Positions 17,032 through 26,169 of a stretch of DNA of 64,000 nucleotides are shown piece by piece. Made by a program: the position numbers and the translations under genes. Location of the stretch: positions 1,269,613-1,333,612 of the forward strand of contig NZ_JAPVBI010000001.1 of NCBI RefSeq assembly GCF_026967925.1. Direction: 5' to 3'. This DNA comes from Modestobacter sp. VKM Ac-2985. Its GTDB lineage: Bacteria > Actinomycetota > Actinomycetes > Mycobacteriales > Geodermatophilaceae. How positions within the stretch are numbered: position 1 is the stretch's first letter; the number at the start of each line of letters is the position of its first letter. The notes under the pieces were generated by a model. The model was not told the origin of the DNA. It worked only from the letters and a program-made list of their open reading frames with translations, and ran no database searches.

Positions 17032-17709
17032 TCAGCGGTCCTGGTGTCCGGGGCGGACCAGCCCGTTCTCGTAGCCGTAGACCACAGCCTGCACACGGTC
17101 GCGCAGGTGCAGTTTCTGCAGCACCCGGCTCACGTGGCTCTTGGTGGTCTGCTCGGCGATGAACAGCTCCGCGGCGATCTCGGCGTTGGAGCGCCCGCCC
17201 GCCATCAGCGTCAGCACCTCCCGCTCCCGCTCGGTCAGCCCGTTCATCGCCGGGTCGGGCGGTCGGACGGTGGTGCGGGCGTCGACGAACTGCTCGATCA
17301 GCCGGCGGGTCACCCCCGGCGCCAGGAGGGCCTCACCGCCGGCGACCACGCGGATCGCCCGCAGCACCTCCTCGGGTTCGCTGTCCTTGAGCAGGAAGCC
17401 GCTGGCGCCGCCCTGCAGCGCGGCGTAGACGTAGTCGTCCAGGTCGAAGGTGGTCAGCACCACGACCCGCGGCCGGTGGCTGTTCGGCTGGTCTGCGGCG
17501 AGCATGCGCCGCGTCGCCTCGAGTCCGTCGAGGACGGGCATCCGCACGTCCATCAGCACGACGTCGGGGCGCAGGCTGCGGGCCGCCGCGAGCGCCCGTT
17601 CCCCGTTCTCCGCCTCGCCGACGACGGTCATGTCCTCCTGGGCGTCGACGACGGAGCGGATGCCCAGCCGGATCATCGACTGGTCGTCGACGACGAGCAC
17701 GCGGATCAC
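17032..17709 (-). CDS. NarL/FixJ-type response regulator
   Basis: A 225-residue regulator. The receiver domain begins VIRVLVVDDQSMIRLGI with the phospho-Asp in VVLMDVRMPVLDGLEA (D54) and the Lys in FLLKDSEPEE. The C-terminal LuxR-type HTH has LTEREREVLTLMAGGRSNAEIA. The GTG start at 17709 overlaps the upstream kinase stop (GTGA), so kinase and regulator are translationally coupled. The open frame upstream of the GTG is shadow. Targets unknown. Confidence 0.93.
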   Translation of the reverse strand: MIRVLVVDDQSMIRLGIRSVVDAQEDMTVVGEAENGERALAAARSLRPDVVLMDVRMPVLDGLEATRRMLAADQPNSHRPRVVVLTTFDLDDYVYAALQGGASGFLLKDSEPEEVLRAIRVVAGGEALLAPGVTRRLIEQFVDARTTVRPPDPAMNGLTEREREVLTLMAGGRSNAEIAAELFIAEQTTKSHVSRVLQKLHLRDRVQAVVYGYENGLVRPGHQDR

Positions 17710-18992
17710 GGAGCAGCCCCTGGTCCGGCCGCCACGCCGTGGTCGGGCAGGTCGGTCGCGACGGGGACCTCCGCCGCCAGCGGCAGGTGGACGTCCACCC
17801 GCCATCCGCCACCGGGTACGGGGCCCGCGCTCGACCAGCCCCCCAGCAGCGCCGCGCGTTCCCGGATGCCGATCAGCCCGTGGCGAGCCCGGGTGGGGTC
17901 GCGGAGGTCCATGCCCGGACCGGGCGGAGCGACAGGGGAGGTGGTCGATGGGTTGGTGACCGTCAGTTCGATCGCGTGTTCCTCCGGTGCGAGCCGGACG
18001 TCGACCGTCGCCGACGCACCCGGGGCATGGCGGACGACGTTGCTCAGCGCCTCCTGGGCCACCCGGTACGCCGCCGCCTGCACGATCTCCGGGACCTCCC
18101 GGGTCACCAGTGCCGGGTCCACCGTCAGCCGGGCCGCCGTTCCGCCGCGCGCCGTCCCGGCGACCAGCTCGGGCAGGTCGGCCAGGGTCGGGGTCGGCGT
18201 GACCGGGGCGTTCGCCCCGTCGTCCCGCAGCACGCCGAGCAGCTGGCGCATCTCCGCCATGGCGGCCTTGGCCGAACCCGCGATCTGCTGCAGCTCGGCG
18301 GCCGCCTCCGGGCCCAGGTCGGGAAGCCGGAAGCGTGCGGTGCTGGCCTGCATGTGCACGACCGACATCGTGTGCGCCACCACGTCGTGCAGCTCCCGGG
18401 CGATCCGGGTGCGCTCCTCCACCAGTGCCCGCCGGGCCTGCTCGACCGCCACGTCGCGGTGGGCCGCCGAGAGCTCACCGGCCAGCCGGGACCGCTGCTG
18501 CCACACCGACCCGGCCACCAGCACGAGCAGGGCGCCGGCCGCGTAGACCGCGACGGTGATGTCGCCGGCGGTCTCGCTGCCCCACTCCACCACCTGGGCG
18601 GCCATCAGGAGGGCGAGGCCCAGGAGCGAGGCGCCCCAGGCCAGGGCAGCCGGCCGCCAGCCGCGGGAGACCGCCAGCAGCCCGACGTGCGCGACGAGGA
18701 GCAGGACACCGGGGACGGTGAGCGGCCAGGCCTGCCCGTCGACCGGGTCGACCGCCATGGCGGTGGCCGCCGCCGCCACGAACTGGACGGCGGTGGCGAG
18801 CAGTGGACGGCGCAACGCCAGCGGGAGCGCGAGGCCCTGCAGCAGGCCGAGCGGTGTCCCCGCGGCGAGCGACAGGCCGTAGGTGCCCGTCGTGGTCGGT
18901 ACCTGCAGGAGGACCAGCAGGATCCCGGCGATCGCCGTGCCCGCCGTCCAGGACCTCGTCGGGGCGCGGCCGTCCGGCCGGGTCACCGCCAT
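17706..18992 (-). CDS. Sensor histidine kinase (HisKA_3 family)
   Basis: A 428-residue membrane kinase. Five or six hydrophobic segments span residues 18-165, followed by a short coiled stretch, the phospho-acceptor helix EERTRIARELHDVVAHTMSV (His202) and a HATPase_c domain (EALSNVVRHAPG, then ARHGLIGIRERAALLGG). This is the common actinobacterial DesK-like layout. The ATG at 18992 is 4 nt after a GGAGG site; the frame extends further upstream but without such a site. Forms a two-gene operon with the response regulator. Signal unknown. Confidence 0.92.
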   Translation of the reverse strand: MAVTRPDGRAPTRSWTAGTAIAGILLVLLQVPTTTGTYGLSLAAGTPLGLLQGLALPLALRRPLLATAVQFVAAAATAMAVDPVDGQAWPLTVPGVLLLVAHVGLLAVSRGWRPAALAWGASLLGLALLMAAQVVEWGSETAGDITVAVYAAGALLVLVAGSVWQQRSRLAGELSAAHRDVAVEQARRALVEERTRIARELHDVVAHTMSVVHMQASTARFRLPDLGPEAAAELQQIAGSAKAAMAEMRQLLGVLRDDGANAPVTPTPTLADLPELVAGTARGGTAARLTVDPALVTREVPEIVQAAAYRVAQEALSNVVRHAPGASATVDVRLAPEEHAIELTVTNPSTTSPVAPPGPGMDLRDPTRARHGLIGIRERAALLGGWSSAGPVPGGGWRVDVHLPLAAEVPVATDLPDHGVAAGPGAAP

Positions 18993-19252
18993 CCGTCCTC
19001 CACCTGCTGCTCCTCCGCCGTCCGGACGGGCACCGGCCCGCCGCCGATGCGCTCCCGCGGGCTCTCCTGCATGCACGCTAGAGCGTCGCGGAAGGACCGT
19101 CGTCCCTCTCCTGAGCGGGGGGACCCCCTACTCCGGTACTGGTCCGCGCCCCTGGTGCAGCCACCGCGGAGCCATGCCGAACAGCTCCGCAGGCCGACGA
19201 CCACGGCGTCCTCGCCGTCCTAGCTTCTCCTCGCCGCCGGAGGGTCCGGCGG
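18993..19252. promoter_or_regulatory. Divergent promoter region, kinase / dedA operon
   Basis: No gene is seen in 260 bp. Minus strand: TAGCGT (19080-19075) is a candidate -10 for the kinase operon. Plus strand: TAGCTT (19221-19226) is a candidate -10 and GGAGGG (19239-19244) a good ribosome site for the TTG start at 19253. A GGGGG/CCCCC inverted repeat sits around 19117-19128. Confidence 0.4.
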
Positions 19253-19861
19253 TTGATCCGCCTCGTCGCCCGGGGCCGGTCGGGAGGGAGCAGCGACCAG
19301 GTGCAGCCCCATCTCGTCCTGGCGGTGCTGATGCTGCTGGAGGGACCGGCCACCACGGTGGCGGCCGGTGCGATGGTCGGCGCCGGTGTGCTGTCGCTGC
19401 TGCCCGTGTGGCTGCTGGCCGTCTCCGCCGACGTCGTCAGCGACAGCCTGCTGTTCGCCCTCGGCCGGTGCGGGGGGCATCGGCGCGTGTCCCCGCTGCT
19501 CGCCCGGCTCGGTGTCCACGGAGCTCGCGCAGCGCGGCTCCGGAAGGACGTCGGGCGTCACCTCCCCCGGGTGGTCATCGGCGCCAAGCTCGTCGACATC
19601 GGCGCCGTCCCGGCGTTCCTGGCCGCCGGTCTGGCCGGCGTCCCCTACCGCCGCTTCGTCGGCTGGGTCGTGTTCACCAGCTCCGCGCGAGCGGCCGTGC
19701 TGGTCGCCCTCGGCCTGCTGGCGGGTCCGCACATCGCGGGGATCTCCAGCTCGCCCTGGGCCTTCGTCGCGCTCAGCGCGGCACTGGGCGGCTGCGTGCT
19801 CGCCGTCTCGCTCGTCGCCAAGAGGTTGTTCTCCCCACGGACCCGAGGAGCTCTCCCGTGA
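19253..19861 (+). CDS. DedA/VTT-domain membrane protein
   Basis: A 202-residue membrane protein with the DedA features LEGPATTVAAGAMVGAG near the N-terminus, a re-entrant/TM pattern, the basic loop RRVSPLLARLGVHGARAARL, and G/P-rich segments VVIGAKLVDIGAVPAFLAAG. DedA proteins are undecaprenyl-phosphate or phospholipid flippases/scramblases. The TTG at 19253 is 8 nt behind a GGAGGG site; no ATG or GTG gives a better N-terminus. Its stop overlaps the next gene's GTG by 4 bp, so it forms an operon with a glycosyltransferase, consistent with an envelope glycolipid role (inference). Confidence 0.82.
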   Translation: MIRLVARGRSGGSSDQVQPHLVLAVLMLLEGPATTVAAGAMVGAGVLSLLPVWLLAVSADVVSDSLLFALGRCGGHRRVSPLLARLGVHGARAARLRKDVGRHLPRVVIGAKLVDIGAVPAFLAAGLAGVPYRRFVGWVVFTSSARAAVLVALGLLAGPHIAGISSSPWAFVALSAALGGCVLAVSLVAKRLFSPRTRGALP

Positions 19862-21066
19862 AGATCCTGATCGCCGCCGACACCTATGCGCCCGACGTCA
19901 ACGGCGCGTCCTACTTCGCCCAACGGCTGGCCGCCGGCCTGGCCACCGAGCACGAGGTGCACGTGCTCGTCCCGTCCCGTAGCCACCACAGCACCTCCGC
20001 GCAGGCCACCGGAGGCGTCATCGAGCACCGGGTGCGTTCTGTGCCGGTGCTGCTCCGCCGCGGCTTCCGGATCTGCCCGCCCGCCGGGTTGCAACGCCGC
20101 GTCCGAGCAGTGCTCCGGACGGTGCGACCGGACGTGGTGCACATCCAGAGCCACTTCCTGGTGGGACGGGCGGTGCTCCGTGCGGCGCGCACGCTGGGCA
20201 TCCCCGTGGTCGCCACCAACCACTTCATGCCGGAGAACCTGCTGCACCACGTGCCCGGTGGCGCCGCCGTCCGGCGCCGGGCGCACGCCTGGGCGTGGCG
20301 GGACGCCGCCCGGGTGCTCGCCCTCGCCGACGTGGTCACCAGCCCCACGCCGTTCGCCGCGGCCCTGGCGGAGTCGGCCGGGGTACCCGGGCCCGTGCTG
20401 CCCATCTCCTGCGGGCTGGACCTGGATCGGTTCTCCCCCGACCGGGACGGCGCCCGGTTCCGCCGGTCGCACGGCCTGCCGTCGGTTCCCGTCCTGGCCT
20501 ACGTCGGCCGGCTGGACCCGGAGAAGAACGTGCACGAGCTCATCGAGGCGGTCGCCCTGGTCCGGGCGCGGTGGGACCTCCACCTGCTCGTCGTCGGGGA
20601 CGGATCGGAGCGCACCAGGCTCGAGGCGCTCGCCGCCGAGCGCGGCGTGGCGGGGGCGGTGACCTTCACCGGCGTGCTGAGCGACGCCGAGCTGCCCGAG
20701 GCCTACGCGGCCGCGGACTTCTTCGGCATGGCCGGCACCGCTGAGCTGCAGAGCCTGGTGACCCTGGAGGCGATGGCCACCGGGCTGCCGGTGCTGGGCG
20801 TCGACGCCGGCGCGCTGCCGCACCTGGTGCGTCACGGGCGGACCGGCTGGCTCTACGGGCACGGCGACGTCGAGGAGCTCGCCGGGCGGCTGACCACCCT
20901 GCTGGACGACCCCGCGTCCGCCCGGCGGATGGGCCGGCGCGCCCGGGCCGTCGCCGCAGAGCACGACCTGGGCGCCACGCTCAGCGCGTTCGTCGGCCTC
21001 TACGACGCCTGCCTCCGCTCCCGCACGCCGGACCAGCCCCGCCGCCACGTCCTGGCGCCGACATGA
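19858..21066 (+). CDS. GT4-family glycosyltransferase
   Basis: A 402-residue GT-B enzyme starting VKILIAADTYAPDVNGASYF, the typical acceptor-site turn of PimB/MgtA-like mannosyl- or glucosyltransferases. The nucleotide-sugar domain has VLAYVGRLDPEKNVHELIEA and the acidic active-site stretch TAELQSLVTLEAMATGLPV. Likely adds a hexose to a lipid acceptor at the cytoplasmic membrane face. It overlaps the upstream dedA-like gene and the downstream membrane protein gene (GTGA, ATGA), so the three are one operon. Confidence 0.92.
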   Translation: MKILIAADTYAPDVNGASYFAQRLAAGLATEHEVHVLVPSRSHHSTSAQATGGVIEHRVRSVPVLLRRGFRICPPAGLQRRVRAVLRTVRPDVVHIQSHFLVGRAVLRAARTLGIPVVATNHFMPENLLHHVPGGAAVRRRAHAWAWRDAARVLALADVVTSPTPFAAALAESAGVPGPVLPISCGLDLDRFSPDRDGARFRRSHGLPSVPVLAYVGRLDPEKNVHELIEAVALVRARWDLHLLVVGDGSERTRLEALAAERGVAGAVTFTGVLSDAELPEAYAAADFFGMAGTAELQSLVTLEAMATGLPVLGVDAGALPHLVRHGRTGWLYGHGDVEELAGRLTTLLDDPASARRMGRRARAVAAEHDLGATLSAFVGLYDACLRSRTPDQPRRHVLAPT

Positions 21067-21925
21067 CCGCGCTGTCGGCGCCGCCGCGCCCCGGACCGGC
21101 GACGGCCGTTGCGGCGGACGTCCACCCGGTCCCGGTGACCAGCAGCCGGTCCGCGCCGTGGTTGCCGGTCGTCCTGCTCGGGGTGGCCGTCGCCGTCCTG
21201 GCCGGGATCGGCACCGACGTCGTCGGCGGGAACGCCCTCGACGGGATGCTCAGCGACGCCGTGCACCGGCCCGCCGGCGGCTGGTGGCTCGCGGGGTGCA
21301 TCGTGGGGCTGGAGATCGCGGCGGCCGGTACGGCCCTCGGGGTGCACCGCCGCCTCGGGGCCGGTGCCCGACGGACCGCGGTGCTCGCACTGCTGGCGCT
21401 GTGGTCGGTCGGCCTCGTCGCGGTGGCCGCGTTCCCCACCGACCTGCCCGGGCTCGACACGACGGCGTGGGGACGGGTGCACCAGGTGGCGGCCGCCGTG
21501 GCGATGGTGGTGCCGCCGCTCGTCGGGCTCCTGATCGCGGCGACCTGCTCGCCCCCGGCTCGCCGCGCCCTGCGCGGTGCGGCGGTCGGCCTCGGCGGGC
21601 TGGGCGCGTCCTTCCTGGCCCTGCACGTCCCCGTCGTGTTCGGCGACACCGATCCGGTGCCGGGCATCGGCCTGGTCGAGCGGCTGCTGCTGGCCGGCAC
21701 GGCGACGACCGCGGTGCTCGTCGCCACCGGCCTGGCCGGCGCCGAGGCTCCGCCGTGCTGTGGACCTCGATGTGCGTGCTGCTCGGCTTCCTCGGCTCGG
21801 CGGCGTTCGCGCACGACCCGTTGCTCGGCGTGCTCGTCGGCGTGGGGCCGGCCGCACTCATCCCCGTCGTCATCGAGGTGGCGCGCTGGGTGCGCCGACC
21901 TCACGTACTCCCGTGCGAGTACGCG
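21063..21925 (+). pseudogene. Multi-pass membrane protein (DUF998-like), apparently frameshifted near 21745-21760
   Basis: From the ATG at 21063 about 230 residues with six clean membrane segments are read (for example WLPVVLLGVAVAVLAGIGTD and VHQVAAAVAMVVPPLVGLLI), the size and pattern of DUF998 proteins. Around 21745-21760 the frame stops looking coding (runs of Cys, Arg, Ser), while the -1 frame continues as two more plausible membrane segments (MCVLLGFLGSAAF, GPAALIPVVIEVARWVRR). The original frame has no stop and runs straight into the ABC ATPase gene at 22002. Either a one-base loss broke this gene, the read has an error, or the second piece is a tiny separate gene (GTG 21755 or ATG 21770). 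The 3' limit given is where coding character fades. Confidence 0.55.
21904..21923. repeat. Inverted repeat upstream of ABC transporter genes
   Basis: A perfect 7-bp inverted repeat (CGTACTC / GAGTACG) with a 6-nt centre. It could be an operator or the tail of a transcript; no T-tract follows. Confidence 0.4.
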
Positions 21926-21961
21926 TCACCTCCTGCAGGTGGACGCGGCCGCCGGTGGCCC

Positions 21962-21998
21962 ACCTCCTCCGTGGTGGGCACAACCACTCCTAGGAGGT
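21962..21998 (+). promoter_or_regulatory. Hairpin that pairs with the ribosome-binding site of the ABC ATPase gene
   Basis: ACCTCCT (21962-21968) is the exact complement of the strong ribosome site AGGAGGT (21992-21998) just before the GTG at 22002. Between them, GTGGT (21971-21975) pairs with ACCAC (21983-21987). In mRNA this would form a two-part stem that hides the ribosome site. Confidence 0.55.
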
Positions 21999-22001
21999 CT
22001 C

Positions 22002-22789
<788 letters not shown>

Positions 22790-22793
<4 letters not shown>

Positions 22794-25324
22794 GCCAGAT
22801 GATCCGGAGCGCGGCCCGGAGCGTCTTCGCGGGTCGGAACCGGTTCGTGCTCACGGGCACGGCGATCACACTGTCGGTGGCGTTCCTCCTCGCGACGCTG
22901 GTGCTGTCCGACTCGCTGCGCGGCCGAGCGGCCAGTGACATCGCCGAAGCGATGGCCGGGACGGACGCCGTGGTGCAGGGCGTCTCCCTCGGCGAGCCCG
23001 GCGGAGGACCGGGAGATCCTGCCAGGTCGGTTCAGCGATCACTGGACCCCGACATCACCGAGCGCGTGGAAGCGGTCGACGGCGTCGACGAGGCCGCCTC
23101 GCAATGGGTCGGCTTCGCGAAGCTGGTCGTCGACGGATCGTCGGTCGGGACCGGCACGGCGAGCGACCTCGGCCGCAACTGGATCGCCGACCCGACGCTC
23201 AACCCGTTCCAGCTCGTGAGCGGGCGGGAACCGATCGAGGTCGGCGAGATCGTGATCGATCGATCGCTCGCCGATGACGCAGGCGTGGCTCCGGGTGACG
23301 CCGTGCAGGTGCTGACCGCAACGGGGATGCACGACGCGACCGTCACCGGTGTCGCGACGTTCGGTTCGGCGGACACGGCACCACTGCAGCGAACGGTGCT
23401 GTTCCCCGACGCAGCGGTGCCCGCCTGGCTCGACCTCGCGGCGCCGACCGAGGTGCTCGTCGACATCGCGGAGGGTGCCGACCGCGCCGAGGTGCTCGGC
23501 CGACTGTCGGCGCTGTCCGACGCCGAGGTCGTCGACGGACCGGACTACATCGCGACGATGCAGGACGACGCGACGTCACCGTTGCAGTTCCTGACCGTGT
23601 TCCTCCTGGCCTTCGCCGTGGTCGCGGTGTTGATCGGCGTGACGATCATCTTCAACACGTTCGCGCTCACCGTCGCCCGCCGCCGGCGGGAGTCGGGACT
23701 GCTGCGTGCGATCGGTGCGGAAAGGCGCCAGGTCCTCGGTGGAGTGGTGATCGAGGCGGTGTTCGTCGGGACGATCGCCACGCTCGCCGGACTCGTGTGC
23801 GGGATCGCGGGAGTGGGCGTGCTGCGCTGGGTCGTCGGACTCACCGGGGTCAGCCTGCTCACCGGGCCGTCGATCGTGAGCCCGATCTCGATCGCGATCG
23901 CCGCGACCGTCGGTGTCGGCGCGACGATCCTCTCGGCATGGATCCCGGCTCGCCGCGCGGCGGCGACACCCCCGATCGAGGCGCTGCGCGAGAGCGCGGC
24001 GGAACCCCGGCTCGTGAGCCCGGTGCGGACGGCGAGCGGACTCGTGCTCGCCGCGGCGGCGATCGCCGGAGGAGCTCTGGCCGTGGTGCGCTCGAGCCCG
24101 GTGTGGCTCGCGCTCGCTGCGGCCATCGTCCCGGCGCTCGTGCTGTGCGGCCCGGCGATCGTGACCGCCACGGCGCGTTGGAGCTCTCCGGTCGCCCGCC
24201 GCGCCGCCGGGGTGTCTGGCCGGATCGCAGCGGGCAACCTGGCTGGGAGTCCCCGCCGATCGGCATCGACGGCGCTCGCGCTCATGCTCGGCACCGCGAT
24301 GGTGACGATCTTCGCGATCTTCGCGAGCTCTCTGACGAGCGGGGTCGGGACCGACGTCCGTGAGGGACTGCGAGCGGACCTGGTGGTCACGTCGGCGACC
24401 CCCGACTTCGCGACGATCGACCCCACCCTGGCCGGCCGGATCGCAGCGCTGCCCGACGTCGACGCGGTCACTGCGCTGTCCTTCGCCGAAGGGATCGTGG
24501 CAGGAACAGCCGAGGCGATCGGCGGCATCGACCCGACCGCCCTGCCCGCCCTGGTCGACCTCGACCCGATCGCCGGTGACCTCGCCGACCTGAGCTCGGG
24601 AGGCGTGGCCGTGGTCGGTGACGACCCGGCGCGGCTCGGCGAGACCCTGGAGATCGAGTTCGGACGATCGACCATCGAAGCGCCGATCGTCGCCGTGGTG
24701 TCGAGGAGCACCGGCGGTTTCGAAGCGCCGGCGTACTTCGTCGACGCCGCGACACTCGACGCCGCGGTCGGTCGCCTGCTCGACGCACTCGTGTTCGTCG
24801 ACCTCGCCGACGGAGCGGCCGCGGACGCCGAGGACGACGTGCGTGCCCTGGTCCGAGATGCGCCCGGGTCGTTCCTCGAGACCCGAGAGGAACACATCGC
24901 CAACAGCGGGAGCGAGATCGCGGCGTTCGGGAACTTCATCGACGGGATGCTCATCCTGGCGAGCTTCATCGCGCTCCTCGGAGTCGCCAACACCACGGCG
25001 CTCGCGATCAACGAACGCTCCGGGGAGATCGGGCTGCTGCGAGCGGTCGGCGCGTCTCGCCGGGAGGTGCGTCGCATCGTGCGGCTCGAGGTGGCACTCC
25101 TGTCGTTCGTTGCGGCATCGATCGGCATCGCCGTCGCAGCCGGCCTCGGCTGGGCGCTGATCGACGTCACCGGTGGCGCGGAGATCCCATCCGTCGTCAT
25201 GCCCTGGACCCGTCTGGCAGTGACGCTCGTCATCGCGGTCGCAGCCGGCGTGGTCGCTGCAGCGTGGCCCGCGTTCCGGGTCTCCCGGACGCCCGTGCTC
25301 GAGCTGGTGCGCGGCGACCGCTGA
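22790..25324 (+). CDS. ABC transporter permease, FtsX-like (MacB type)
   Basis: An 844-residue permease with two FtsX domains. An N-terminal membrane segment (FVLTGTAITLSVAFLLATLV) is followed by a MacB-like periplasmic domain, three membrane segments with ARRRRESGLLRAIGAERRQV, a second extracytoplasmic domain and three C-terminal segments with INERSGEIGLLRAVGASRRE. It works with the ATPase at 22002, coupled by an ATGA overlap. Such pairs use ATP for mechanotransmission or export of peptides, lipids or drugs; substrate unknown. Codon usage is rich in CGATCG-like words compared with the flanks. No outer partner or HlyD-type adaptor is nearby. Confidence 0.92.
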
Positions 25325-25339
25325 TGCGAGAGTCACTGC

Positions 25340-25735
25340 ACAGTCCCGGCGGTGGTGATGCAGGCCAGCTCCTCGCGGATGCGGGTCAGCGCGGCCTCGC
25401 GCCGGGCGGCGGCGCCGGTTGCCTCGTTGTCTCGTTGTCTCCGAGCAGAGCACCCAGGGCGGCGTCCGGGCGGGCCTGCAGATCGTCCCGGACCTGGCGG
25501 TGGCGGCCCGGGCGGGCCAGCACGTCCTCGACGTGGGCGGTGCCGGCGCGCATCCGCTCGCGGCGATGACGTGCCCGCCGGCCCCGGCGCAGGTCGTCGA
25601 GGTCCGCCGCGGAGGAGGGGTCGCGGTCGACCACGGTGACCACCCGGCCCAGCCGCCAGGCCCGCTGGTCGTCGGTGACCTGCTGCAGCACCGCGGAGTC
25701 GCTGGTGTTGCCCGGTCAGCACCGTCCGTGCCTCG
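25340..25735 (-). pseudogene. Degenerate IS1634-type transposase fragment
   Basis: On the minus strand, pieces in different frames read like the middle of an IS1634/IS4-superfamily transposase: PGNTSDSAVLQQVTDDQRAW, then RLGRVVTVVDRDPSSAADL with ERMRAGTAHVEDVLARPGRH and VRDDLQARPDAALG, then in another frame ARREAALTRIREELACI. The VVDRxxSS and (N)PxxAxRDxxRRxxxLxxIxxEL patterns are what I recognise. N- and C-terminal parts and the ends of the element are missing, and at least one frameshift is present. It sits between the ABC transporter and the 3' end of the tRNA-Gly gene. Confidence 0.65.
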
Positions 25736-25850
25736 AGCACCGGCCAGAGCCGGTGGTCAGGGATCGGCAGGGGCCATCGCCGTTGAGGCAGGGGAGCAGA
25801 GCCGGAGCCGCGCTGAGCTGCGCAGACGGACATCTGAGCTGGTCAGGACG

Positions 25851-25924
25851 TGGAGCGGGTGACCGGGATCGAACCGGCATGGCCAGCTTGGAAGGCTGGG
25901 GCTCTACCATTGAGCTACACCCGC
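25851..25924 (-). tRNA. tRNA-Gly (anticodon TCC)
   Basis: Minus-strand cloverleaf: acceptor GCGGGTG/CACCCGC, D-arm with AGCTCAATGGTAGAGC, anticodon arm CCAGC-CTTCCAA-GCTGG giving TCC, and T-arm GCCGG-TTCGATC-CCGGT. The discriminator is T and CCA is encoded (25851-25853). A TAGGCT -10 box lies at 25944-25939 on the minus strand. Its 3' end faces the transposase remnant and the ABC transporter segment. Confidence 0.95.
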
Positions 25925-26000
25925 ATGCTTACCGCGCCAGCCTATCCCGTGCCCGCGCGGCGCTGTCCGCAGGCCGTCGGCCTAGACTCGCCGTTGGCCA

Positions 26001-26074
26001 CGGGGTGTAGCGCAGCTTGGTAGCGCACCTGCTTTGGGAGCAGGGGGCCGCAGGTTCAAATCCTGTCACCCCGA
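26001..26074 (+). tRNA. tRNA-Pro (anticodon TGG)
   Basis: Plus-strand cloverleaf: acceptor CGGGGTG/CACCCCG, D-arm AGCGCAGCTTGGTAGCGC, anticodon arm CCTGC-TTTGGGA-GCAGG giving TGG, T-arm CAGG-TTCAAAT-CCTG. CCA is not encoded. TAGACT (25983-25988) is a probable -10 box. It lies just upstream of tig, a common arrangement in actinobacteria. Confidence 0.95.
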
Positions 26075-26169
26075 CACTGCCGCGAGGTCTGGAAGACTCG
26101 CGGGCACGATCGGCCGCCGTCCCCGCGGAGGCCACGCCCATCCCCGTCGTACCTGAGGAGCACGCCGCT

